Assembly: GCF_020667845.1 (NCBI RefSeq)
Contig: NZ_JAFMPQ010000008.1
Span: forward strand, 1 to 64,000
Length of the DNA: 64,000 nt
From: Cognatishimia sp. F0-27
GTDB taxonomy: Bacteria; Pseudomonadota; Alphaproteobacteria; Rhodobacterales; Rhodobacteraceae
Direction of reading: 5' to 3'
Positions 1 to 7,506 of the stretch are shown piece by piece. The notes beneath the pieces are model-generated. The model made no database searches, was not told the origin of the DNA, and saw only the letters and a program-made list of their open reading frames with translations. The translations under genes and the position numbers were made by a program. How positions within the stretch are numbered: the first letter of the stretch is position 1; every line of letters begins with the position of its first letter.

Positions 1-132
1 GCCGGGCGCAAAACGGTAGGTGTCGGCCCCTGCCCCGCCTTGCAGAAGGTCGTCGCCGCCAAGGCCGATCAGCGTGTCGTCCTGCTGCGTGCCGGGGATC
101 GTTTCAGGATCAGAAGAACCGGTAATTTCCAT
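1..132 (-). CDS. RTX (hemolysin-type calcium-binding) protein, N-terminal fragment
   Basis: The gene starts at an ATG at 132 on the minus strand and runs off the left edge after 44 residues. The visible part begins MEITGSSDPETIPGTQQDD and continues into GLGGDDLLQGGAGADTY. This glycine/aspartate-rich nonapeptide pattern (GGxGxDxLx) is that of RTX calcium-binding beta-roll repeats. Such proteins are usually exported by type I secretion, with the signal at the C-terminus, which is outside the window, so the effector domain cannot be named. There is no N-terminal signal peptide, as expected for type I substrates. The upstream bases (133-200) are AT-rich compared with the surroundings and probably hold the promoter. 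The family call is firm; the function is unknown. Confidence 0.8.
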   Translation of the reverse strand, partial: MEITGSSDPETIPGTQQDDTLIGLGGDDLLQGGAGADTYRFAPG

Positions 133-884
133 AAGAGACCTATAAACTGCAAGAATGTCATCAAGATTTTAGGGTTAAGTATTGGGACCGTTTTAGCAAT
201 AGCCATTGCAATGGATGCGGGCCGCTTTCGGGATTTTGCGCGATTGGGATCGAGACGGCAACCGGCGCGCGAAGGGCAGACATTAGCAGGGCGTCACGAC
301 CCGCCGCCCGCGAAAAACTCCGCGAAACGCGTCGCGGCGGCGGCGATCGGCAATGGGTGGCTACGCCCCCTCTTGGACCAACGCCCCCCGTCGGAGCGCA
401 GAGGCGGGAGATATCGGCGCGTCAAAACCGGCCTGATGCAGGGTGATTGCACAAAGACGGGCGCCCGGTCTCATTTGCCGGGCAACATTCGGCCACAAAC
501 ACTTTCGGGCACGTTACCGGACCCGGCTCTGTGCTGTGAGGTGGCATTCCTGGGTGCGTGCGGATTGCCGCCCTCTGTGTGGCGCGGCAATCCTGCGCCG
601 ATCGACGCAATCACCATTGGAGTGTCTTGGGGCGGCAAAGCGGCTCAAACGGTCGGCCTCGGCCACGCCTTGCGGCCACATGCCCGCCCTGTGCGCCCGC
701 GCATGACAGGGGGGGGGGCGCTGTGTTCAGTGGCCAGCGCTTGGGCCTGTGCACGCTTGGGCAACCCGCGTTCGGTTCGCATCGGCCGGCGCTGCCTGTC
801 CGCCACGGCAAGCAAGGAACGCGCAGGGCGGCGATGCCTCAGCCCTGCCCGCCCTGATCACTCTCTGCCTATTGGCCAATCTGA
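133..884. other. Gene-free stretch with a 10-base G run
   Basis: I find no recognisable coding or RNA gene here. Several open frames exist on both strands, but their conceptual proteins are arginine/proline-rich and resemble no family, as expected for random frames in GC-rich DNA. The first 70 bases next to the RTX start codon are AT-rich and probably carry its promoter. A homopolymer of ten G occurs at 709-718. Confidence 0.5.
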
Positions 885-1562
885 TCATTGGCCGCCCGGA
901 TCATAGGCGCAGCGGAAGCCCACATAGACTGCGTAGAAATCGGCGGGTTTCCACTGCATGCCGCTGATGCGGGTTTGAGCCGGGCCATACCACCAACTGC
1001 CCCCGGCGGTGAGCGCGTCCCCGTCCCGACGGTCCGCAAGCCACTCCCAGACATTGCCGCCCATGTCGAAGAGCCCGTTCACGCCCGGTTTGGTGGTGCC
1101 GACGGACACATGGCCACGGCGGTTGTTGTTCATACCCTCCGGAGTGTCGCCCACCGGGTAGGCATAGGTCTGCCCTGTCCGAAAACCGCCCTGCGGGGTC
1201 GCGCGCCTTTCGGTATAGGCCGCTGCTGCCCATTCCTCGCGCGTGGGCAGGCGACCGTCTTGCGCGGCGCAGAAAGCCTGCGCCTCGTGCCAGGTGACAT
1301 GTACGGCGGGTTCATCGGGCGCAGCGGGCGTGCCTTGGGGCGCGGCATAGGTCCAGCCGGCGCGGCGCTCCCACCCTGCGCCCCATTCAAAGCCACCGCC
1401 CTCACGCTCGGCCGTGGTCTCGGTCCCAGCCTCTGCCAGGTAGGCGGCAAAGGCGCCGACCGTCACTTCGGTTCGGTCGAGGGCGAACCCGTCGAGCGCC
1501 ACGGGCTCGGCCGACGCCGGCATGCCCATCAGCAACGCGAGCGCCGCGCCAGCCCGGATCAA
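885..1562 (-). CDS. SUMF1/FGE-sulfatase-domain periplasmic protein
   Basis: A 225-residue protein with an N-terminal signal peptide (cleavage near PASA-EP) followed by one formylglycine-generating-enzyme-like domain. Family hallmarks visible are LDRTEVTVGAFAAY, GRLPTREEWAAAA, NGLFDMGGNVWEW, GGSWW and the terminal GFRCA. In true sulfatase-activating FGE the active site holds a pair of cysteines after the GGS segment. Here that segment reads GGSWWYGPAQTRI and contains no cysteine, so catalytic formylglycine formation is unlikely and a structural or binding role is possible. The start is a TTG (1562-1560) that overlaps the htpG stop codon; the next ATG would remove the signal peptide. It is the last gene of the htpX-htpG run, and no sulfatase gene lies nearby. 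Confidence 0.8.
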   Translation of the reverse strand: MIRAGAALALLMGMPASAEPVALDGFALDRTEVTVGAFAAYLAEAGTETTAEREGGGFEWGAGWERRAGWTYAAPQGTPAAPDEPAVHVTWHEAQAFCAAQDGRLPTREEWAAAAYTERRATPQGGFRTGQTYAYPVGDTPEGMNNNRRGHVSVGTTKPGVNGLFDMGGNVWEWLADRRDGDALTAGGSWWYGPAQTRISGMQWKPADFYAVYVGFRCAYDPGGQ

Positions 1563-3400
1563 AGCGCGCGGCCCATGACCCGGGCAAGGCGTTGGGCAAA
1601 AGCCGCGGGGTCTTTCGGGGTTTCCCCTTCGACAATCCGGGCCTGGTCGAACAGCAGGTGCGCGGCATCCTTGAGGAGCGCGTCGTCCGCATTGTCCGCG
1701 CGACCGGCCAGCCCGGTGATGAGCGCATGAGACGGATTGAGTTCAAGCACGCGCGGCATGCCCTCTTGCAACTGACCATGGCGTTTGAGCAGGCGTTCGA
1801 GGTTTACATCCATATCGCCTTCATCGGCGATCAGGCAGACCGGGCTGTCGGTGAGGCGCTTGGAAGGGCGCACGTCTTTGACTGCCTCACCCAGTTCGGC
1901 CTTGATCGCGGCGATGAGGCCCGAGAGGTCGGCGTCCTCTGATGCCTCCTCCGCCGGTTTGTCCTCGGCTTTGATCGCATCGAGATCGGCCGCGCCGCGG
2001 GTGATGGATCTGAGCGGCTTGCCTTCGAATTCCTGGATGTGCTGCAGCCAGAACTCGTCCACGTGATCGGACAGCAGCAGCACCTCGACCCCCTTGGCCT
2101 TGAAGCCTTCCAGATGGGGCGATTGCGCGAGCTTCGCGGCATCCTCTCCCGCGATGTAGAAGATCGCCTCCTGGCCCTCCTTCATCCGTTCGACATAGGC
2201 GGCCAGACTGGTCAATCCCTCGTCGCCCGTGGAGTCAAAGCGGCAAACCTCAAGGATACGGTCGCGCAAGGCCGGGTCCTCCACCAGACCCTCCTTCAGC
2301 ACCGCGCCGAAATTGCCCCAGAACCTCGCATAGTCCTTGGGTGCCTTGTCGGCCTTTTTCTTGAGCTCGCCCAGCACTTTCTTGGTGACTTGCGTCTTGA
2401 TCTTGGCGAGCTTCGGATCGGTCTGGAGCATCTCGCGGGAGACGTTGAGCGACAGGTCCTGGCTGTCGATCACACCGCGCAGGAAGCGCAGATAAGCCGG
2501 GATGAGATCCTTGGTCGTCTCGGAGATGAAGACGCGGTTCACGTAGAGTTTCACATGGCTCTTCCGTTCCGCGTCGAAAAGGTCAAAGGGCTGAACCGAA
2601 GGCACGAAGAGCAGGCTTGTATGATTGAGCGTGCCCTCCACCTTGTTGTGCATCACGTGCCAAGGCGTATCGAATGCGTGCGACGCATGCTTGTAGAATT
2701 CGGTATATTGATCGTCCGAGATGTCTTTTGCGGGCCGCGTCCACAGCGCTTCAGCCGCGTTCAGGGTCTCTTCGCCAAGTTTGACCGGGAAACTGATATG
2801 CTCGGAATAGGTCTTGATGATGCGGCGGATCCGGGCGTCTTCTGCAAATTCGCTGGCGTCCTTCTTGAGGTGCAGCGTGACGGTGGTCCCCGCAGTCTCG
2901 CGCGTCGCAGGCGCGATCGTGAAGGATCCCTTGCCGTCGGAAGACCAGAGCCATGCTGCCTCTTCGCCCGCCTTGCGGGTCAGCACCTCCACGTTTTCCG
3001 CGACCATAAAGGCCGAATAGAAGCCGACACCGAATTGCCCGATCAGTCCCGGGGCGTCTTTCTCCTCGGCTTTGAGCGCCTCGATGAACGCGCCGGTGCC
3101 GGATTTCGCGATGGTGCCCAGGGTTTCAAGAAGATCGGCGTGGCTCATGCCGATGCCATTATCGGAGATCGAGAGGGTTTTCTTGTCGGCCGTGAGCGTG
3201 ATCGCGAACGCGCCCTCCGGAGCGAGGCTCGAATCCGTCAGCGCCGCATAGCGCCGCTTGTCGCAGGCATCCGACGCGTTGGACACGAGCTCGCGCAGGA
3301 ACACCTCTCGGTTGGAATAGAGCGAGCCCGCCACGATCTCCAACAGCTGGCCCACTTCGGTCTGAAAGGAAAAAGTCTCTTTCTCAAGCACTTCAGTCAT
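1559..3400 (-). CDS. htpG: HtpG, Hsp90-family molecular chaperone
   Basis: A cytosolic ATP-dependent chaperone of 613 residues, close to the usual bacterial HtpG length. The N-terminal GHKL ATPase is recognisable by LVSNASDACDKRR, SISDNGIGM and the GQFGVGFYSAFM segment. The middle domain follows (VNRVFISETTKDLIP, LNVSREMLQ), and the C-terminal dimerisation domain ends RLARVMGRAL. The ATG at 3400 is preceded by GGAGG. It lies 58 bases downstream of htpX and its stop overlaps the start of the SUMF1-like gene, so the three probably form a heat- or envelope-stress unit. I could not identify a convincing RpoH promoter in the 58-base gap. Confidence 0.97.
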   Translation of the reverse strand: MTEVLEKETFSFQTEVGQLLEIVAGSLYSNREVFLRELVSNASDACDKRRYAALTDSSLAPEGAFAITLTADKKTLSISDNGIGMSHADLLETLGTIAKSGTGAFIEALKAEEKDAPGLIGQFGVGFYSAFMVAENVEVLTRKAGEEAAWLWSSDGKGSFTIAPATRETAGTTVTLHLKKDASEFAEDARIRRIIKTYSEHISFPVKLGEETLNAAEALWTRPAKDISDDQYTEFYKHASHAFDTPWHVMHNKVEGTLNHTSLLFVPSVQPFDLFDAERKSHVKLYVNRVFISETTKDLIPAYLRFLRGVIDSQDLSLNVSREMLQTDPKLAKIKTQVTKKVLGELKKKADKAPKDYARFWGNFGAVLKEGLVEDPALRDRILEVCRFDSTGDEGLTSLAAYVERMKEGQEAIFYIAGEDAAKLAQSPHLEGFKAKGVEVLLLSDHVDEFWLQHIQEFEGKPLRSITRGAADLDAIKAEDKPAEEASEDADLSGLIAAIKAELGEAVKDVRPSKRLTDSPVCLIADEGDMDVNLERLLKRHGQLQEGMPRVLELNPSHALITGLAGRADNADDALLKDAAHLLFDQARIVEGETPKDPAAFAQRLARVMGRAL

Positions 3401-3458
3401 AGCGCACCTCCGATGTCTGTTTGCGGCGAAGATTTAAGCGATGGGCCGCAGGTTTCAA

Positions 3459-4346
3459 CTAGCCCCAGGGACCGGTGTCTTGCGACTGTCTCAGGCGCCC
3501 CCGTGGCGCTGCATTCCGCGGAGCACGAAGCTTGCGAAGCTCTGCAATCCGCTTTTCGATGGGCGGGTGTGTGGCAAACAGGCTGTCGACCGCTTGCATG
3601 TGCAGCGGGTTGACGATGAACATATGCGCCGTGGCCGGATTGCGCTCCGCCGCAATATTGTCGATCCGGCCTGAAAGTGCCCCGAGGCGCGCGAGCGCGG
3701 AGGCCAGCCATTCGGGGTTGCCGCAGATTGCAGCGCCTTCCGCGTCGGCCTCGTATTCGCGGACACGGCTGATCGCCATCTGAACCATGGCCGCCGCCAA
3801 GGGCGCGAGAATCATCATCGCAATGGTGCCGATGAGCCCAAGCGGGCGATCCCGCCCGCCACCGAAAAACATGGCAAAATTAGCCAGCATCGACACGGCC
3901 CCCGCAAGCGTTGCGGTGATTGTCATGGTCAGCGTGTCGCGGTTCTTGATATGGGCAAGCTCATGGGCGACGACCCCGGCCACTTCCTCGCGCGACATGT
4001 TCTGCATCAACCCGCGCGTGACCGCGACGGCCGCGTTTTCCGGGTTGCGGCCCGTGGCGAAGGCGTTGGGCTGATCCGTCTCGATGATGTAAAGCGCCGG
4101 CATCGGCAAGCCGGCCCGCCGCGCCATGCTTTCGGTCATCGCCCAAAGCTCCGGCGCGGTGCGTTGATCCACCGCCCGCGCCCCGTGCATGCGCAAGACC
4201 GCCTTGTCAGAATTCCAGTAGGCGTAGGTGTTCATGCCCGCGGCGATCACAAGCGCGATGATGAGCCCGGCTTCACCGCCCAGCATCAACCCGACGACTC
4301 CCACGAAAGCCGTCATTGCTGCCATCAACAGATATGTGCGTGCCAT
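3459..4346 (-). CDS. htpX: HtpX, M48 membrane zinc metalloprotease
   Basis: An inner-membrane protease for quality control of misfolded membrane proteins. The 295-residue product starts at the ATG at 4346 ([14 protein letters not shown]) and has two N-terminal transmembrane segments (about 5-22 and 26-42). The zinc site HELAH is at residues 128-132, followed by two further hydrophobic segments and the EYEAD motif near 197-201 that supplies the third ligand. An upstream in-frame start at 4373 would add nine residues before the membrane segment and is less likely; a GAGG lies just before 4346. It is probably co-transcribed with htpG, a sensible pairing of chaperone and membrane protease. Confidence 0.95.
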   Translation of the reverse strand: MARTYLLMAAMTAFVGVVGLMLGGEAGLIIALVIAAGMNTYAYWNSDKAVLRMHGARAVDQRTAPELWAMTESMARRAGLPMPALYIIETDQPNAFATGRNPENAAVAVTRGLMQNMSREEVAGVVAHELAHIKNRDTLTMTITATLAGAVSMLANFAMFFGGGRDRPLGLIGTIAMMILAPLAAAMVQMAISRVREYEADAEGAAICGNPEWLASALARLGALSGRIDNIAAERNPATAHMFIVNPLHMQAVDSLFATHPPIEKRIAELRKLRAPRNAAPRGRLRQSQDTGPWG

Positions 4347-5125
4347 CGCCTCAAGCCCTTTCGACCACGTCAAAAGGGGATATAGGAATGCAGCCGCCTC
4401 TGGACAATGGCCCTGGAATGCAAACGCGTTGCGATCAAAGTGCTGATTTTGCTATAGATAATTCCGCCTTACGTCACGAGGCCGGCTCACGCGCCGTCCT
4501 GTGTCAGGGATTTCTTCGGCTTCTCGAAAAGGCGCGGTGCAAGACTGCGGTGCACCTCCTGGAAGTTCGCCGCCTAGCGATTTTTCCTGTGACGGAGAAG
4601 CATGGCCCGTCGGCCCAAGGCTGCACGGCTTGGAGCCAGCGAGTCGCGGTCGAGGCGAACCTTGTCTTGCAGCGCGGTGCACGCTTGGACATGCAGATCG
4701 AGACGACAAACGCTTCGGGTGATGACCGTGCCACGACGACTTGCATCTTGCGACCTCTTCCAGGGACCGGCCCCGGCGCCAACCCAATGCGGATCGCCAA
4801 GATTCCGGAACTCGGCAAGACCACCGGAGAGCACGCGGCCGCGCGCATAGGGCTTACGCCAATCGCTCATGACAGGGGTCCGATGCGCAGCAAACGAGCC
4901 ATCGGTGGTGGACGCCGGGCGTTGCGGCACGGCGTATTCATGGCACCTCTCGTCGCCCGCGATCACAATCCGGTCCTCAGGACCTTCACCAATCGCCATT
5001 GCGAGCGCGGTAGAGCGCACACGCCCGGCATCACCGCCCTTGCTCGAAAGCCCGTCACAATCGCGCACGCGCTCCGTAGAGCCCACCACCCTCGGACCAG
5101 ACAACGCGCCTGAGAACGATAGCTG
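4347..5125. other. Gene-free stretch with one unassigned open frame
   Basis: About 780 bases between cysG and htpX hold no gene I can name. One minus-strand frame (5104 down to 4574, TTG start, 176 codons) has a first half that looks protein-like, with segments such as IAGDERCHEYAVPQRP and MSDWRKPYARGRVL. Its second half turns arginine-rich and continues better in other frames. It may be a decayed gene, but I recognise no family. The htpX promoter should lie in 4347-4460, which is more AT-rich. Confidence 0.3.
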
Positions 5126-6553
5126 CTAGGCGATTGCCTTGGGCAACGCGCGTTGATGATCTTCAGACGCCAAAAGCACCTCGGCCAAACCGACGTGAGC
5201 CTGTGATTTTGGCCACGTCACCAGCAATATGGCGCATCCCGCGACCCGATTGCGCTGCAACGTCTCGGAAAGCGTTGCGATTGTTGCACTGTAATGGCGC
5301 TCGCTGGGTTTGGAGACGTCGGTCGCAATGTCCACGGGGGCATCGGGCGGCAAACCTTGACCCATGAGGCTGCGGGCCAATCTGGAGGATTGCCGGACCG
5401 ACATATAGAAAGCTGTCGTCGTTCCCGGTCCTGCCAGTCTCGTGCAATCCGGTGTCGGATCGTCGCCGCACCCGGTTCCGGTCGCAATCACGAGCGTATC
5501 GGTCACGCCCCGCTCCGTCAGGCTCCGCCCCAGCGCCGACCCAGCTGCCGTCGCTGCGGTAACGCCCGGCACCAGTTCGACCGCGATACCGGCCTCGCGG
5601 GCCGCTTGGATCTCTTCGTTTGCCCGGCCGAAAATGCCCGGATCTCCCGACTTCAAGCGGACCACCCGGCGCCCCTTGCGCGCCTCGGCAACGATCAGCC
5701 GATTGATCTTGTCTTGCGGCCACGCGTTTTCGCCCACGTTTTTGCCGACAAAGACCCGTTCGGCATCGCGACGCGCCAGTTCCAGAACGTCCTCGTCAAC
5801 AAGGCGGTCGTAGAAAACGACATCCGCCTCCTGCAGGCGTTCCACGGCGCGCAATGTCAACAGGTCCCGCGCGCCGGGGCCGGCCCCAACCAACGCGATA
5901 TGGCCCGGCGCAGGCATGTCAGGTGGGCCTCCATTTGCAATTGCATCCTTTATCGCCAGTGCCGCGTCGCGTTCCTCCCCACGGGTCCAGGCTGCACGGG
6001 GTGCGGACTTGAAGACCCAGGCCCACAAAGCCCGGCGCCGGGCGCGTGGCACATGCCGTTCGACACTGGGTCGCAGACGCCCCGCCAAAGCGGCCAACCC
6101 GCCAAGATTCTGGGGGAGGACCTGTTCAAGCTTCGTCTTGATCTCGCGCGTCAATACAGGGGCCGTGCCTTCGCTCCCGATGGCAAGAACCACGGGATCG
6201 CGATCGACGATGGACGGAGTTGTCAGGTCACACAGATCGGGCTGATCCACAACATTGACCGGACACCGCACCGATTTGGCCAATGCGTGTGCGGCGATGT
6301 CGATGGCAGGGCAGCCGGTGCCAACGAATGCCATAGCGGCATCCTCGAAAACCTGCGCCGACAGCTGCCGGACATGCTGCGCGCGCCCTGAATCCGACAG
6401 GGCCAGCAGTTCGTCTTCGAGAGCGTCGGCCACGACGACCAGATCGGCATCCGTTTTCAGCATCAAACGGGCCTTCTGCGCGGCTTGCTCTCCGCCGCCG
6501 ACAATGACGACCCGGCGACCGGTCGTACGAATGAACATCGGGAAGGCTTTCAT
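5126..6553 (-). CDS. cysG: CysG, siroheme synthase
   Basis: A multifunctional enzyme making siroheme, the cofactor of the NirB nitrite reductase in the same locus. The N-terminal part (about 1-200) is the precorrin-2 dehydrogenase/ferrochelatase with the dinucleotide-binding motif VVIVGGGEQAAQKARLML. The C-terminal part (about 220-475) is uroporphyrinogen-III C-methyltransferase (LVGAGPGARDLLTLRA, VVRLKSGDPGIFGR, VELVPGVTAATAA). The 475-residue length matches fused CysG. The start ATG overlaps the stop of the upstream TrpD2-like gene by four bases (ATGA), making it the last cistron of the nitrate operon. The pairing of siroheme synthesis with nirBD supports an assimilatory role. Confidence 0.95.
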   Translation of the reverse strand: MKAFPMFIRTTGRRVVIVGGGEQAAQKARLMLKTDADLVVVADALEDELLALSDSGRAQHVRQLSAQVFEDAAMAFVGTGCPAIDIAAHALAKSVRCPVNVVDQPDLCDLTTPSIVDRDPVVLAIGSEGTAPVLTREIKTKLEQVLPQNLGGLAALAGRLRPSVERHVPRARRRALWAWVFKSAPRAAWTRGEERDAALAIKDAIANGGPPDMPAPGHIALVGAGPGARDLLTLRAVERLQEADVVFYDRLVDEDVLELARRDAERVFVGKNVGENAWPQDKINRLIVAEARKGRRVVRLKSGDPGIFGRANEEIQAAREAGIAVELVPGVTAATAAGSALGRSLTERGVTDTLVIATGTGCGDDPTPDCTRLAGPGTTTAFYMSVRQSSRLARSLMGQGLPPDAPVDIATDVSKPSERHYSATIATLSETLQRNRVAGCAILLVTWPKSQAHVGLAEVLLASEDHQRALPKAIA

Positions 6554-7506
6554 GCTCTTTCTCCTGTCAGGCGTGGTGAAAAACCGGGATGCGCAAACCA
6601 GATATCGCGCGCGGTGGTCTCGGCCTGTGTCTCGCCCAGCGTGTCGAGCGCCAGCGCAGCGGTACCGGTCACGATGTCGACTTCGAAAGCCGTTGGAGGC
6701 GCCGCCGCAAGGCTTTGCGCCGATGCGTCCGAGAGGCGACGCACCTCATCGCGTGTGGCGGGATAGGTCGCACACCATGGAGCGGCGTTGCGCAAGCCGA
6801 AGGCGGCGGCATCCTTGGCGGGGTTGCGCTCGAACTCGCCCCCACCGCCCTTGATCACGCTCAGGCCATGCCACCCCAAGAGCGCTGCCGCGTCGGCCTG
6901 CAGCAAGCGGTAGGACGGGTGAAAGACGCCTTGCACACTGGACGGCGCGCGACCCGGATTGAGCATTCGGCACACCGTGTTGATGCAGGATCGCAAGCCC
7001 AGCACACGGCGCAAATCGAGCAATTGGAACAACCGGGGGTGCAACACCTCGAGCGGCATATAGGCGATCCGGTCACGATCGAGCAGGCGCGCGGCGTCCG
7101 AGGCATCGCGCGCGACGCCAATGCCAGCATCTGCGAGGCCTGCGCGGACGGCGTTGTCCTGTCCGTTCCAGCCATGCAACAGGACACGGTGCCCTGCCTC
7201 AGCGATCAATCGCGCCGAGAGCAGGAACCACGGAACGCCACGCGTGCGGCCCGCTGCGTAACTTGGCCAGTCGAGATCGACAGCAGGCAGCGCTGGTGTG
7301 GACGCTTGCGCCGCTGCGGCGAACCCGGCGATCTCTTCCGCCGTTTCCCCCTTCATCCGCATCAGCATGAGAAGGGCCCCGATAGCCTCTGGGGCGCAGC
7401 CTTCCTCCAGAATCAGCGTCATCGCGTTCTGCGCTTCATCTCTGGTCAGCGACCGCGCGCGACCCGGGCCGCGTCCAAGTGTGCGCACATGATCCGACAA
7501 ACTCAT
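6550..7506 (-). CDS. TrpD2/YbiB-like glycosyltransferase-fold protein
   Basis: A 318-residue protein of the anthranilate phosphoribosyltransferase fold. The N-terminal helical domain is clear (LTRDEAQNAMTLILEEGCAPE, LMLMRMKGETAEEIAGFAAA). The glycine-rich phosphoribosyl-pyrophosphate loop of true TrpD (GTGGD) is missing; the corresponding stretch reads YAAGRTRGVPWFLL. This is the pattern of the TrpD2/YbiB subgroup, members of which have been reported to bind nucleic acid rather than act in tryptophan synthesis. The start ATG at 7506 overlaps the nasA stop by four bases and its stop overlaps the cysG start, so it is translated as part of the nitrate operon. Its role there is unknown. An upstream in-frame start lies inside nasA and is not credible. 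Confidence 0.85.
   Translation of the reverse strand: MSLSDHVRTLGRGPGRARSLTRDEAQNAMTLILEEGCAPEAIGALLMLMRMKGETAEEIAGFAAAAQASTPALPAVDLDWPSYAAGRTRGVPWFLLSARLIAEAGHRVLLHGWNGQDNAVRAGLADAGIGVARDASDAARLLDRDRIAYMPLEVLHPRLFQLLDLRRVLGLRSCINTVCRMLNPGRAPSSVQGVFHPSYRLLQADAAALLGWHGLSVIKGGGGEFERNPAKDAAAFGLRNAAPWCATYPATRDEVRRLSDASAQSLAAAPPTAFEVDIVTGTAALALDTLGETQAETTARDIWFAHPGFSPRLTGERA

Noticed and set aside
40-906. 288-codon plus-strand open frame at the left edge
   Set aside because: It runs antisense through the RTX gene start and is Arg/Pro-rich without any family motif; typical random frame in GC-rich DNA.
3401-3458. RpoH-type heat-shock promoter before htpG
   Set aside because: TTGAAA and CCCAT occur, but only eight bases apart, too close for a sigma-32 promoter.
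2039-3613. 524-codon plus-strand frame
   Set aside because: Antisense to htpG over almost its whole length; no motif of its own.
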